A stretch of 50,058 nt of DNA from Pseudomonadota bacterium (lineage in GTDB: Bacteria > Pseudomonadota > Gammaproteobacteria > Xanthomonadales > Xanthomonadaceae): contig JAUMYP010000014.1 in NCBI GenBank assembly GCA_030528565.1, forward strand, positions 1 through 50,058, read 5' to 3'. This document shows, one piece after another, positions 1 through 7,226 of the stretch; within the stretch, counting starts at the first letter, position 1, and the number at the start of each line of letters is the position of its first letter. A program made the position numbers and the translations under genes. Below the pieces are notes generated by a model. The model worked only from the letters and a program-made list of their open reading frames with translations. It did no database searches and was not told the DNA's origin.

Positions 1-26
1 TTCATGCGCGGTGCTGCCTGCGGCAT
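1..26 (-). CDS. possible 5' end of a leftward gene (partial)
   Basis: On the minus strand an ATG at 26-24 opens a frame that runs off the window edge, with a second in-frame ATG at 5-3. A TAAAAT hexamer at 47-42 could be a -10 box just upstream. No ribosome binding site is evident, and eight codons are too few to identify a product. The call rests only on the promoter-like sequence and on the lack of anything else in this leader. Confidence 0.2.
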
Positions 27-110
27 TGAGTTGGGGAGGCGATTTTAGCCGATGGGGGTGACTTGCTCCCGTCGGGGGCGTATGGAAGCTGGGTAAGCTC
101 GCTTTGTAAT

Positions 111-122
111 TGAACAGGCTCT
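111..122 (-). repeat. solo end of the dispersed AGAGCCTGTTCA repeat
   Basis: On the minus strand this reads AGAGCCTGTTCA, identical to the outermost 12 bases of the terminal inverted repeat of the element at 48308-48576. It starts seven bases past the stop codon of the metallo-hydrolase gene. Similar ends occur at 4172-4191, 11343-11374 and 22889-22900. No partner end is visible nearby. Confidence 0.5.
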
Positions 123-128
123 CAGTCA

Positions 129-863
129 TCAAGGCTTGTTCATCTCAATTACCATCCCCGGTTCGGCCACGCGCATGCCAAGCTGGCGCAGTGCAGCGGC
201 GTCCTGGCTGCCATAGTGGTAGAGCAGGCAGCGCCCAAGCAGGTCTTGCGGGTATTCGCGCTGCAAATCGTCAATGCCGCTATGTGAGGGATTGCCTTGC
301 AAGGCGCAGTCGTGGGCAATCAGCTCGCCCTTGTCGGCGTATTTGCGCAGCATCTCCGGGATGGGGCGGGTATCGCCAGTCCATACCAGACTGCCCGGCA
401 GGCGCAGGCCAAAGGCGCTGTCCGGCCAGTGATGGCGTACCGGAAACACTTCAAGGCGCAGACCCAGATGCCAAAAATGCTCGCCTACGACAATCAACTG
501 GAAGGCATCCCAAAAGTTTGCTCCGCCCTCAGCCAGTACATTGGGATATTCGGCCACCCGGCGTTGCAGCCAGGGCAGCACGCCGGTAGGGCAGTAAATA
601 CGTACTTTGCCGCACCGCGCCGGGTTGAAATAACTGCCGATAAACAGCCGTTCAAGGCCGCTGACATGGTCAAGATGGGCGTGGGTGATAAAGACTGCTT
701 CGGGATAGTCGCCATAACAGGCGATAAAGTCGCTCAAGCCCTCTGAGCCGCAGTCGATGGCAAGCCAGGGGCGGCCCTGGTGCTCGATGGTGGCCATCGC
801 ATTGCCCAGCTCGGCCACTGCCGAGGCGCTGCCGACCCCATGAAAACGCAACGACCAGCTCAT
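129..863 (-). CDS. MBL-fold metallo-hydrolase
   Basis: A 244-residue protein of the metallo-beta-lactamase superfamily, probably cytosolic because no signal peptide is seen. The metal-binding motif HAHLDH lies at residues 61-66. Further likely ligands are His144/His145, the Asp of GDT (163-165) and His184, an RNase Z/phosphodiesterase-like arrangement. The substrate cannot be read from the sequence. Its start overlaps the stop of the upstream kdkA by 4 bp (ATGA), so the two are almost certainly co-transcribed and translationally coupled. The family call is firm; the function is open. Confidence 0.85.
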   Translation of the reverse strand: MSWSLRFHGVGSASAVAELGNAMATIEHQGRPWLAIDCGSEGLSDFIACYGDYPEAVFITHAHLDHVSGLERLFIGSYFNPARCGKVRIYCPTGVLPWLQRRVAEYPNVLAEGGANFWDAFQLIVVGEHFWHLGLRLEVFPVRHHWPDSAFGLRLPGSLVWTGDTRPIPEMLRKYADKGELIAHDCALQGNPSHSGIDDLQREYPQDLLGRCLLYHYGSQDAAALRQLGMRVAEPGMVIEMNKP

Positions 864-1600
864 GCCGCCCTCATTTCCGCATCATAGGCCGCTTGCAGGC
901 GGGCAAAGCCCGGTGCCGTGATGTCCTCGTCCGCCACTTTGAGCAGCGAGCGCCGCAGTCGCGCCAGATTGGCCGCCTGCCAACTGCTCCCGGGTGTTTG
1001 CAGGCGGCTTTTGTCAAAATCAATCATCCAGGCCTTGCCCGTATCATCGAATAACAGGTTGTAGGCATTGAGGTCGGCATGGTTCAGGCCTGCGCGGTGA
1101 AAGCGGGCAACCACACGCCCGGCTGCTTGCCAGGGCGCAGCATCGCCCTCATGCACAACCCGATGTGCAAACGTCTGCACGTCCGCCAGACGCTGCAACA
1201 AAATGGCCGCGCGATAACCAAGACCATGACGGCGATAAAGCGCCGCGACCGGGCGTGGAACCGGCAGCCCCAGGGCAAGCAGGCGTTGCAGCAGGCGGAA
1301 TTCGGCAAAGCTGCGCACTTTGTCTGCACCCTGCCATAAAAACGCATCGCGGCTCAATTTCGCCACCAGTCCGCCACGCAGATAATGACGCAATAGCCAT
1401 TGCCGGCAACCGCTGTCGATAAACCAGGCCGCACCACGCCCGCCCTGAGCGACCGGCTGCGTGGCCTCGCCCCAGTGCGACGGATAGAACCAGTCGGGCA
1501 GCGGGGTTTGCCCGCAGGCCGCTGCGTCGAACACAATGGCGCCTTCGCCCTGCGCATCACGGAATGGCTGCAATATTTCGTTGAGTTCGCGCCTTGACAT
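860..1600 (-). CDS. kdkA: 3-deoxy-D-manno-octulosonic acid (Kdo) kinase
   Basis: A 246-residue cytoplasmic lipopolysaccharide core kinase of the KdkA/WaaP group. KdkA phosphorylates Kdo of the LPS inner core using ATP in organisms with a single Kdo. The protein-kinase-like signature is clear: catalytic loop HADLNAYN (174-181) and metal-binding DFDKS (194-198), preceded by an RHYLRGG motif near 71-77. Length matches the family. Its start lies only 16 bp from the start of a divergently transcribed family 9 glycosyltransferase, another LPS core enzyme, and it overlaps the downstream metallo-hydrolase by 4 bp. The context and motifs agree on LPS core assembly. Confidence 0.9.
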   Translation of the reverse strand: MSRRELNEILQPFRDAQGEGAIVFDAAACGQTPLPDWFYPSHWGEATQPVAQGGRGAAWFIDSGCRQWLLRHYLRGGLVAKLSRDAFLWQGADKVRSFAEFRLLQRLLALGLPVPRPVAALYRRHGLGYRAAILLQRLADVQTFAHRVVHEGDAAPWQAAGRVVARFHRAGLNHADLNAYNLLFDDTGKAWMIDFDKSRLQTPGSSWQAANLARLRRSLLKVADEDITAPGFARLQAAYDAEMRAA

Positions 1601-1616
1601 GCCATGAGTCTAACAA

Positions 1617-2675
1617 GTGAATCTTCCCTCTTCTGCCCCCAAGTCCATCTGCCTGCTGCGCCTGTCCGCGCTGGGTGATGTCACCCATGTGTTGCCGCTG
1701 CTCAATACCCTGCGCAGTGCCTTTCCGGCGACCGGAATCACCTGGGTCATCGGCAAGGGCGAGCATCGTCTGCTGGCCGGGCTGCCTGGCGTGCGTTTTG
1801 TCGAATACGACAAGAAAACCGGGCTGGCCGGGATGCGCGCGCTGCGCCGCGAGCTTGGCGGAGAAAAATTCGATGTATTGCTGCAAATGCAGGTGGCCGC
1901 GCGCGCCAATCTGCTCTCGGCCTTCATCCCGGCGCGGCGGCGGATTGGCTATGACAGGTCGCGTTCCAAGGACTTGCATGGGCTGTTTATCAACGAACGG
2001 ATTGCCGACCGTCCCGGCATCCATGTGCTGGACGCCATTGGCAGTTTTTGCGAGCCGCTGGGCTTGCAGCCGCTGCTGCCAGCCTGGGATTTGGCGGTGC
2101 CGCAGGCGGCGTTCGACTGGGCCGCAGAACAATGGCCGGATGATGGCCGCCCGGTGCTGATGATTTCGCCCTGCTCCAGCCATGTCCGCCGCAACTGGCG
2201 TGCCGAGCGTTATGCGGCGCTGGCCGGGCACGCCGCCGGACAGGGCTGGCGCATCGTACTTTGCGGTGGCCGCAGCGAACTGGAACGGCAAACCGGCGAT
2301 GCCATCATCGCCCAGTGCCAGGCGCCGATTCTGGACTTGATTGGCAAAGACACACTGAAGCAATTGCCGGCACTGCTCGCCCGCGCGAACCTGCTGGTCA
2401 CGCCCGATTCGGGGCCGATGCATATCGCCAATGCAATGGGCAGCAAGGTACTGGGGCTGCATGCGGCCAGCAACCCGCGCCGCAGCGGCCCGTACTCGGA
2501 TATTCGCTACTGCGTTGACCGCTATGACGATGCCGCCCGCGCACACCTGGGCAAGCCTGCCAGTGCCCTGAAATGGGGCGCCAAGATTGAATACGACGGG
2601 GTGATGGACTTGGTCACGGTAAATGACGCCATCGCCGCCTTTGAACGCTATCGTGCTGACTACCCCGGTAGCTGA
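1617..2675 (+). CDS. glycosyltransferase family 9, heptosyltransferase-like
   Basis: A 352-residue GT-B fold transferase of the ADP-heptose:LPS heptosyltransferase family. The N-terminal RLSALGDVTH motif (15-24) and the C-terminal nucleotide-sugar motif TPDSGPMHIANAMG are both present. It probably adds a heptose to the LPS inner core at the cytoplasmic face. The start is GTG at 1617, only 16 bp from the divergent kdkA start, with no good Shine-Dalgarno sequence. No ATG is close downstream, so GTG is the best choice. I cannot tell heptosyltransferase I, II or a related paralogue apart, so no symbol is given. Confidence 0.88.
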   Translation: MNLPSSAPKSICLLRLSALGDVTHVLPLLNTLRSAFPATGITWVIGKGEHRLLAGLPGVRFVEYDKKTGLAGMRALRRELGGEKFDVLLQMQVAARANLLSAFIPARRRIGYDRSRSKDLHGLFINERIADRPGIHVLDAIGSFCEPLGLQPLLPAWDLAVPQAAFDWAAEQWPDDGRPVLMISPCSSHVRRNWRAERYAALAGHAAGQGWRIVLCGGRSELERQTGDAIIAQCQAPILDLIGKDTLKQLPALLARANLLVTPDSGPMHIANAMGSKVLGLHAASNPRRSGPYSDIRYCVDRYDDAARAHLGKPASALKWGAKIEYDGVMDLVTVNDAIAAFERYRADYPGS

Positions 2676-2684
2676 TTGGGCGTA

Positions 2685-3080
2685 TCAGGCGCGGTAATCC
2701 TCGTAGGATTTTTCTTCAACGTAAGTCGAGCCCAGCGCAAGATTGATTTCTTTCTTGATGCGCGCGCGCTCGTCGTTTTCAAAGTACACGCTGCGGGCGA
2801 GCTTGATGAACTCATCATCAAAGGCTTGCGCTTTTTCTTTCAGGCGGATGTCGTCCTCAATCACCCAGAGGCGTTCGTTGACGGCCTTGAGCGCGGCGCG
2901 CAGCGCGGCAATGTCCTGCGCCGAGGCCGGATGTGCCGCCCAGGTCTTGCCCAGCGCGGCAAGTTCGCTGCGCACATTGGCAAGCTTGGCTGCATCGCTC
3001 ATGCGCTCGGACTTGATTTCAAGAATGGCGATTTTGTCGAGCAGCTCGCCAAAGGAAACAGGGACGGAAATTTCGGACAT
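2685..3080 (-). CDS. DUF6165 family protein
   Basis: A 131-residue acidic, helix-rich protein starting MSEISVPVSFGELLDKIAIL. I recognise it as the DUF6165 family, whose function is not established. I chose ATG 3080 because a clean AAGGAG box precedes it by a few bases; the longer reading frame upstream lacks one and runs toward the SRP RNA gene. No membrane segment or signal peptide is visible. It converges on the LPS glycosyltransferase with a 9-bp gap. Members sitting next to LPS or glycan genes would suggest a polysaccharide role, but that is inference. Confidence 0.75.
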   Translation of the reverse strand: MSEISVPVSFGELLDKIAILEIKSERMSDAAKLANVRSELAALGKTWAAHPASAQDIAALRAALKAVNERLWVIEDDIRLKEKAQAFDDEFIKLARSVYFENDERARIKKEINLALGSTYVEEKSYEDYRA

Positions 3081-3124
3081 GCAAAGGCTCCTTGGTTTGC
3101 CGCAAGTGTAATCGCACAAAAGGC

Positions 3125-3232
3125 GGCGGCTCCGCCGACGAGCCTCGGCGCCCGCATCATCCGATACCGTTGCTGCCTTCCGGCCCTGGCGGGGTTTTCG
3201 AACTAGCGTCGCGAGGGGCCAACGGAGCCGCC
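3125..3232 (-). ncRNA. ffs: signal recognition particle RNA (4.5S, small bacterial type)
   Basis: Read on the minus strand, 5' GGCGGCTCCG pairs with 3' CGGAGCCGCC to close a long hairpin of about 108 nt. The apical region has the diagnostic SRP domain IV: CCAGGGCCGGAAGGCAGCA, with the GGAA tetraloop and the asymmetric internal loop that binds Ffh. The 3' arm is followed by UUUU (plus-strand 3121-3118), which together with a short GC hairpin can terminate transcription. It lies 24 bp downstream of tRNA-Ser on the same strand, so the two may come from one precursor. The ends are approximate. Confidence 0.9.
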
Positions 3233-3256
3233 ATAGCTACAGCAAAATCATCAATT

Positions 3257-3347
3257 TGGCGGAGAGGGGGGGATTCGAACCCCCGAGGCGCTATAAACGC
3301 CTGCCTGATTTCGAGTCAGGTACATTCAACCACTCTGCCACCTCTCC
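3257..3347 (-). tRNA. tRNA-Ser (anticodon CGA)
   Basis: The minus strand gives a class II tRNA: acceptor GGAGAGG pairs with CCTCTCC, followed by discriminator G and an encoded CCA. The anticodon stem CCTGA/TCAGG holds the loop CTCGAAA, so the anticodon is CGA, which reads serine UCG. The long variable arm and the T-arm GGTTCGAATCC fit serine tRNA. It is followed after 24 bp by SRP RNA on the same strand. Confidence 0.96.
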
Positions 3348-3365
3348 GGGTGCAGTGAGCCGTGC

Positions 3366-3394
3366 ATGATACGGGGTGTGCGATATGCATACAA
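3366..3394 (-). promoter_or_regulatory. sigma-70-type promoter for tRNA-Ser (and perhaps SRP RNA)
   Basis: On the minus strand a TTGTAT -35 box (3394-3389) and a TATCAT -10 box (3371-3366) are separated by exactly 17 bp. Initiation would fall about 10 bases before the tRNA 5' end. No separate promoter is obvious in the 24-bp gap before SRP RNA. Confidence 0.55.
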
Positions 3395-3442
3395 GCCCAT
3401 CGTCACCTGACTTGCTGATATGGCGCAGTACAGCGATGATGC

Positions 3443-3463
3443 ATGACTTACTTTCTAAGTCAT
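3443..3463. repeat. perfect 8-bp inverted repeat abutting the phosphatase start
   Basis: ATGACTTA (3443-3450) and TAAGTCAT (3456-3463) are exact inverted repeats around a 5-base loop, ending four bases before the ATG at 3468. No Shine-Dalgarno sequence is seen before that ATG. The repeat could be an operator overlapping the transcription start, or an mRNA hairpin that controls translation. Confidence 0.5.
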
Positions 3464-3467
3464 CACC

Positions 3468-4172
3468 ATGATTGAATTCGGCCATCTCAGCCATTGCGGC
3501 CTGCGCCGCGCGCTCAACGAGGATACCTATTACGGTGATGCCGCACTTGGCCTGTGGCTGGTGGCCGACGGCATGGGCGGGCATGACTATGGTGAAGTCG
3601 CCAGCGCCATCGCGCGCGAAGTCATTGTCAGTGAAACCCGCGCGGGCACCTCGCTGACCCAGGCCATTGCCGTGGCCGGCGAGGAAATCCTGCGCAATTC
3701 GCGCCGCCGTGGCGAGCAGCTCCCCATGGGCACCACGGTGGTGGCTGCGCGCATCATCAATGACCAATTTGAGGTTGCCTGGGTTGGCGACAGTCGTGCC
3801 TATCTGTGGCATCAGGGCAGGCTTGTCCAGCTTTCGCATGACCATAGCTATGTGCAGGACTTGGTATCGCAAGGCACGCTGACGATTGAAGAAGCGCGCC
3901 AGCATCCGCAACGCAAAATGGTGACCCAGGCTCTGGGCGTCACCGCACCAGCGCAGCTGGAAGTGGCGCGCATCAGCGGCAAATTTTGTCCCGGCATGCA
4001 GTTATTGCTTTGCAGTGACGGGCTGACTGAAGAAGTGGATGATGCGGCGATTGCAGAAATCCTCGCCCGCCCCGGCATTGGGGCACAAGAATGCACTGAT
4101 ACGCTGGTGGCCGCCGCACTTGATGGTGGCGGCAGCGACAATATCACGGTGCTGGTTTTGCGTTGTTATTGA
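3468..4172 (+). CDS. PP2C-family serine/threonine protein phosphatase
   Basis: A 234-residue single-domain, cytosolic PPM/PP2C phosphatase that removes phosphate from Ser/Thr using two metal ions. The conserved motifs are present in order: NED (Asp19), VADGMGG (Asp34), GDSRAYLW, CSDGLTEE and GSDNITVLV near the C-terminus (Asp224). These cover the expected metal-binding aspartates. Length matches the short bacterial Stp type. No partner Ser/Thr kinase gene or type VI secretion gene lies nearby, so its substrate is unknown. An inverted repeat sits directly before the start codon. Confidence 0.9.
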   Translation: MIEFGHLSHCGLRRALNEDTYYGDAALGLWLVADGMGGHDYGEVASAIAREVIVSETRAGTSLTQAIAVAGEEILRNSRRRGEQLPMGTTVVAARIINDQFEVAWVGDSRAYLWHQGRLVQLSHDHSYVQDLVSQGTLTIEEARQHPQRKMVTQALGVTAPAQLEVARISGKFCPGMQLLLCSDGLTEEVDDAAIAEILARPGIGAQECTDTLVAAALDGGGSDNITVLVLRCY

Positions 4173-4191
4173 GAGCCTTTGAACAGGCTCT
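4172..4191 (+). repeat. AGAGCCT hairpin, collapsed copy of the dispersed repeat
   Basis: AGAGCCT (4172-4178) and AGGCTCT (4185-4191) form a 7-bp hairpin directly at the phosphatase stop codon. The right side reads TTGAACAGGCTCT, identical to the right tip of the 48308-48576 element. It looks like a left tip joined to a right tip with the middle missing. There is no U-run close after the stem, so a role as terminator is only possible. Confidence 0.5.
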
Positions 4192-4240
4192 GAGCGGGCT
4201 TTGAGATAGAACAGGGCATCAGTGAGGGCGGGAAGCTAGA

Positions 4241-6892
4241 ATGCTGCCTATTTGTCATCCCAGCCCAATGCCAGACCCGATGAACGCTGCTTTTCGCAAA
4301 CCTTTGCCTGAAACCTCGCTGGATTTTTACGATGCGCGCGCTGCGGTCGATGCTATCGCGCCGGGGGCTTGGGCGCGTTTGCCCTACACCGCGCGCGTGC
4401 ATGCCGAGAATCTGGTGCGGCGTGCCGAGCCTGCGCGCCTGAATGATTACCTGGGGCAGTTGATTGAGCGCCGCCGTGACCTGGATTTTCCGTGGTTCCC
4501 GGTGCGGGTGGTCTGTCATGACATCCTCGGGCAAACCGCGTTTGTGGACTTGGCTGGCTTGCGCGATGCCATTGCAGAGGCCGGTGGCGACCCGGCGCAA
4601 ATCAATCCGGTGGTGCCCACGCAGCTGATTGTGGACCACTCGCTGGCGGTGGAATGCGGCGGCTACGACCCGGATGCCTTCGCCAAGAACCGCGCCATTG
4701 AAGACCGCCGCAATGCCGACCGTTTTCACTTTATCGACTGGTGCAAGCGCGCGTTTTGCAATGTCGAGGTAATTCCGCCGGGCAACGGCATCATGCACCA
4801 AATCAATCTGGAGAAGATGTCGCCGGTGGTATATGTGCAGGATGGCGTGGCCTTCCCCGACACTTGCGTGGGCACCGACAGTCACACCCCGCATGTCGAT
4901 GCGCTGGGGGTGATTGCCATTGGCGTCGGCGGCCTTGAGGCCGAAAACGTGATGCTGGGGCGCGCCTCGTGGATGCGCCTGCCGGATATCGTCGGCGTGG
5001 AGTTGACCGGCAAACCGGCAGCGGGCATCACTGCCACCGATATCGTGCTGGCGCTGACCGAGTTCCTGCGCGCCGAGCGCGTGGTGGGCGCGTATCTGGA
5101 ATTCTTTGGCGAGGGTGCGGCGCATCTGACCATTGGCGACCGCGCTACCATCGCCAATATGACGCCGGAATACGGCGCGACCGCGGCGCTGTTCTATATC
5201 GATGCGCAAACGCTGGACTATCTGCGCCTGACCGGGCGCGAGGAGCCCCAAGTCAAGCTGGTGGAAACCTACGCCAAAACCGCCGGACTGTGGGCGGATG
5301 ATTTGGCTACGGCCGAATACGAGCGCGTATTGCGTTTTGACCTGGGCAGCGTCACCCGCACGCTGGCCGGGCCCTCCAACCCGCATCGCCGCCTGCCGGT
5401 GACGGCGCTGGCCGAGCGCGGTATTGCCGATGCCGAGAAACTGGCCGCCGCGCGCGCTGAAGAAGCCGCCGGGCAATTGCCCGATGGCGCGGTCATCATC
5501 GCCGCCATTACCAGCTGCACCAATACCTCCAACCCGCGCAATGTGATTGCGGCAGGCTTGCTCGCCCGCAATGCCAATGCGCGCGGACTCACGCGCAAGC
5601 CCTGGGTGAAAACCTCGCTTGCCCCCGGCTCGCGCGCGGTCGAGCTGTACCTGCAAGAAGCCGGGCTGTTGCCGGAACTGGAAAAACTCGGCTTTGGCAT
5701 CGTTGCCTTTGCCTGCACCACCTGCAACGGCATGAGTGGCGGGCTCGATGCCGCGATTCAAAACGAAATCATCGCGCGCGACCTGTACGCCACGGCGGTG
5801 CTCAGCGGCAACCGCAATTTCGATGGCCGCATCCACCCCTATGCCAAGCAGGCCTTCCTGGCCAGCCCGCCGCTGGTGATTGCCTATGCCATTGCCGGGA
5901 CGATGCGCTTTGATATCGAAAAAGACGTGCTGGGTGTGGATGCTGAGGGCAATGAAGTACGCCTGAAAGATATCTGGCCAAGCGATGCCGAAATCGACGC
6001 GGTGGTGAAAGCCAGCGTCAAACCGGAACAATTCCGCGCGGTGTACGAGCCGATGTTCAAACTGCATCTGGATAGCGGCGAGCGCGCCAAACCGCTGTAT
6101 GACTGGCGAGCGCAAAGCACCTATATCCGCCGCCCGCCGTATTGGGAAGGCGCATTGGCGGGTGAGCGCACGCTCAAGGGCATGCGCGCGCTGGCGGTGC
6201 TGGGCGATAACATCACCACCGACCACCTCTCGCCCAGCAACGCGATTCTGCCCAGCAGCGCCGCCGGTGAATACCTTGCCAAAATGGGTCTGCCGGAGGA
6301 GGACTTCAATTCCTACGCCACCCATCGCGGCGACCATCTCACCGCGCAGCGCGCCACTTTTGCCAACCCCAAACTCATCAACGAAATGGCCGTGGTCGAT
6401 GGCGAAGTCAAGCAAGGCTCGCTGACCCGGCTGGAGCCGGACGGCACCGTGATGCGCATGTGGGAAGCCATCGAAACCCATATGCAGCGCGGCCAGAACC
6501 TCATCATCATCGCTGGCGCCGACTACGGCCAGGGCAGCTCGCGTGACTGGGCGGCCAAGGGCGTGCGCCTGGCCGGGGTCGAGGCCATCGTCGCCGAAGG
6601 CTTCGAGCGCATCCACCGTACCAATCTCATCGGCATGGGCGTACTGCCACTGGAGTTTCTGCCCGGCGAAAGCCGCAAAACCTATGGCATCGACGGCACG
6701 GAAACCTTCGATGTCACCGGCGCGCGCAAACCTGGCGCGGAACTCACCCTCATCATCCACTGCCGCGATGGCTCAAGCGTGGAGGTGCCGGTGAAATGCC
6801 GCCTCGACTCCGATGAAGAAGTCTCCATCTACGAAGCCGGCGGCGTGCTGCAACGCTTCGCCCAGGATTTTCTGTCCGGCGAGGCGGGCTGA
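4241..6892 (+). CDS. acnD: Fe/S-dependent 2-methylcitrate dehydratase (AcnD)
   Basis: An 883-residue aconitase-superfamily enzyme. AcnD dehydrates 2-methylcitrate in propionate breakdown; its product is handled by PrpF, and prpF is encoded downstream at 10057. The cysteines that bind the 4Fe-4S cluster are visible: Cys426 (ITSCTNTSNP), Cys492 and Cys495 (CTTCNG). Apart from its first residues, the N-terminal region reads like AcnD rather than housekeeping AcnA. The ATG at 4241 has a GGGAAG box seven bases upstream. The ATG at 4280 (MNAAFRKPLP) matches the usual family start but lacks a ribosome site, so the true start is uncertain. It could in principle be a general aconitase; the prpF neighbour argues for AcnD. 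Confidence 0.85.
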   Translation: MLPICHPSPMPDPMNAAFRKPLPETSLDFYDARAAVDAIAPGAWARLPYTARVHAENLVRRAEPARLNDYLGQLIERRRDLDFPWFPVRVVCHDILGQTAFVDLAGLRDAIAEAGGDPAQINPVVPTQLIVDHSLAVECGGYDPDAFAKNRAIEDRRNADRFHFIDWCKRAFCNVEVIPPGNGIMHQINLEKMSPVVYVQDGVAFPDTCVGTDSHTPHVDALGVIAIGVGGLEAENVMLGRASWMRLPDIVGVELTGKPAAGITATDIVLALTEFLRAERVVGAYLEFFGEGAAHLTIGDRATIANMTPEYGATAALFYIDAQTLDYLRLTGREEPQVKLVETYAKTAGLWADDLATAEYERVLRFDLGSVTRTLAGPSNPHRRLPVTALAERGIADAEKLAAARAEEAAGQLPDGAVIIAAITSCTNTSNPRNVIAAGLLARNANARGLTRKPWVKTSLAPGSRAVELYLQEAGLLPELEKLGFGIVAFACTTCNGMSGGLDAAIQNEIIARDLYATAVLSGNRNFDGRIHPYAKQAFLASPPLVIAYAIAGTMRFDIEKDVLGVDAEGNEVRLKDIWPSDAEIDAVVKASVKPEQFRAVYEPMFKLHLDSGERAKPLYDWRAQSTYIRRPPYWEGALAGERTLKGMRALAVLGDNITTDHLSPSNAILPSSAAGEYLAKMGLPEEDFNSYATHRGDHLTAQRATFANPKLINEMAVVDGEVKQGSLTRLEPDGTVMRMWEAIETHMQRGQNLIIIAGADYGQGSSRDWAAKGVRLAGVEAIVAEGFERIHRTNLIGMGVLPLEFLPGESRKTYGIDGTETFDVTGARKPGAELTLIIHCRDGSSVEVPVKCRLDSDEEVSIYEAGGVLQRFAQDFLSGEAG

Positions 6893-6899
6893 AACAGAT

Positions 6900-7048
6900 A
6901 TGAGTGACCGCGAAGAACAGTAAGAAGCCGTAGCATTGATGACCCCATCGTCTCCGATGAAGTGCGGGAGTTTGCCCGGGAATTCATCGAGGAAGTCTGC
7001 TGGGTCGGTATCGAGGGGCGGGAATACTGGCTGCCGATTTCGAGCTGA
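6900..7048 (+). pseudogene. short degraded reading frame after acnD
   Basis: An ATG at 6900 opens a seven-codon frame (MSDREEQ, then TAA). In another frame a peptide with natural-looking, acidic composition continues, including DDPIVSDEVREFAREFIEEV and ending at the TGA at 7046. This looks like a small gene broken by a frameshift or early stop. I recognise no family. The rest of the gap up to 7188 shows no convincing gene; the next feature is the terminator hairpin. Confidence 0.35.
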
Positions 7049-7188
7049 TTGATATTTGCGGGTTCAAATAGTGCCGAATGCTTGGCGTCCTTCCGGCAGC
7101 TTCAGCCTGATGCCCGGTGATTGGCTCACCAATTTTGAGTGTGCAGGATGTTCTGCCCGGCAAGGCGCCGTCTGACGGTTGTTCAGAA

Positions 7189-7214
7189 CGCCCCCTGCAT
7201 TGGTACAGGGGGCG
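7189..7214 (-). terminator. terminator hairpin of the TonB receptor gene
   Basis: CGCCCCCTG (7189-7197) and CAGGGGGCG (7206-7214) form a perfect 9-bp GC-rich stem with an 8-base loop, 12 bases past the receptor stop codon. The U-run after it on the minus strand is poor, so it may be only moderately efficient or may act as an mRNA-stabilising hairpin. Confidence 0.6.
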
Positions 7215-7226
7215 GTGGTTATCAAT

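Noticed and set aside
3092-3358. 88-residue open frame over SRP RNA and tRNA-Ser
   Set aside because: Entirely explained by the two structural RNA genes on the opposite strand.
4166-6760. 864-residue open frame antisense to acnD
   Set aside because: It is a shadow produced by GC-rich codon use in acnD; the sense strand has clear aconitase motifs and the antisense product has no domain.
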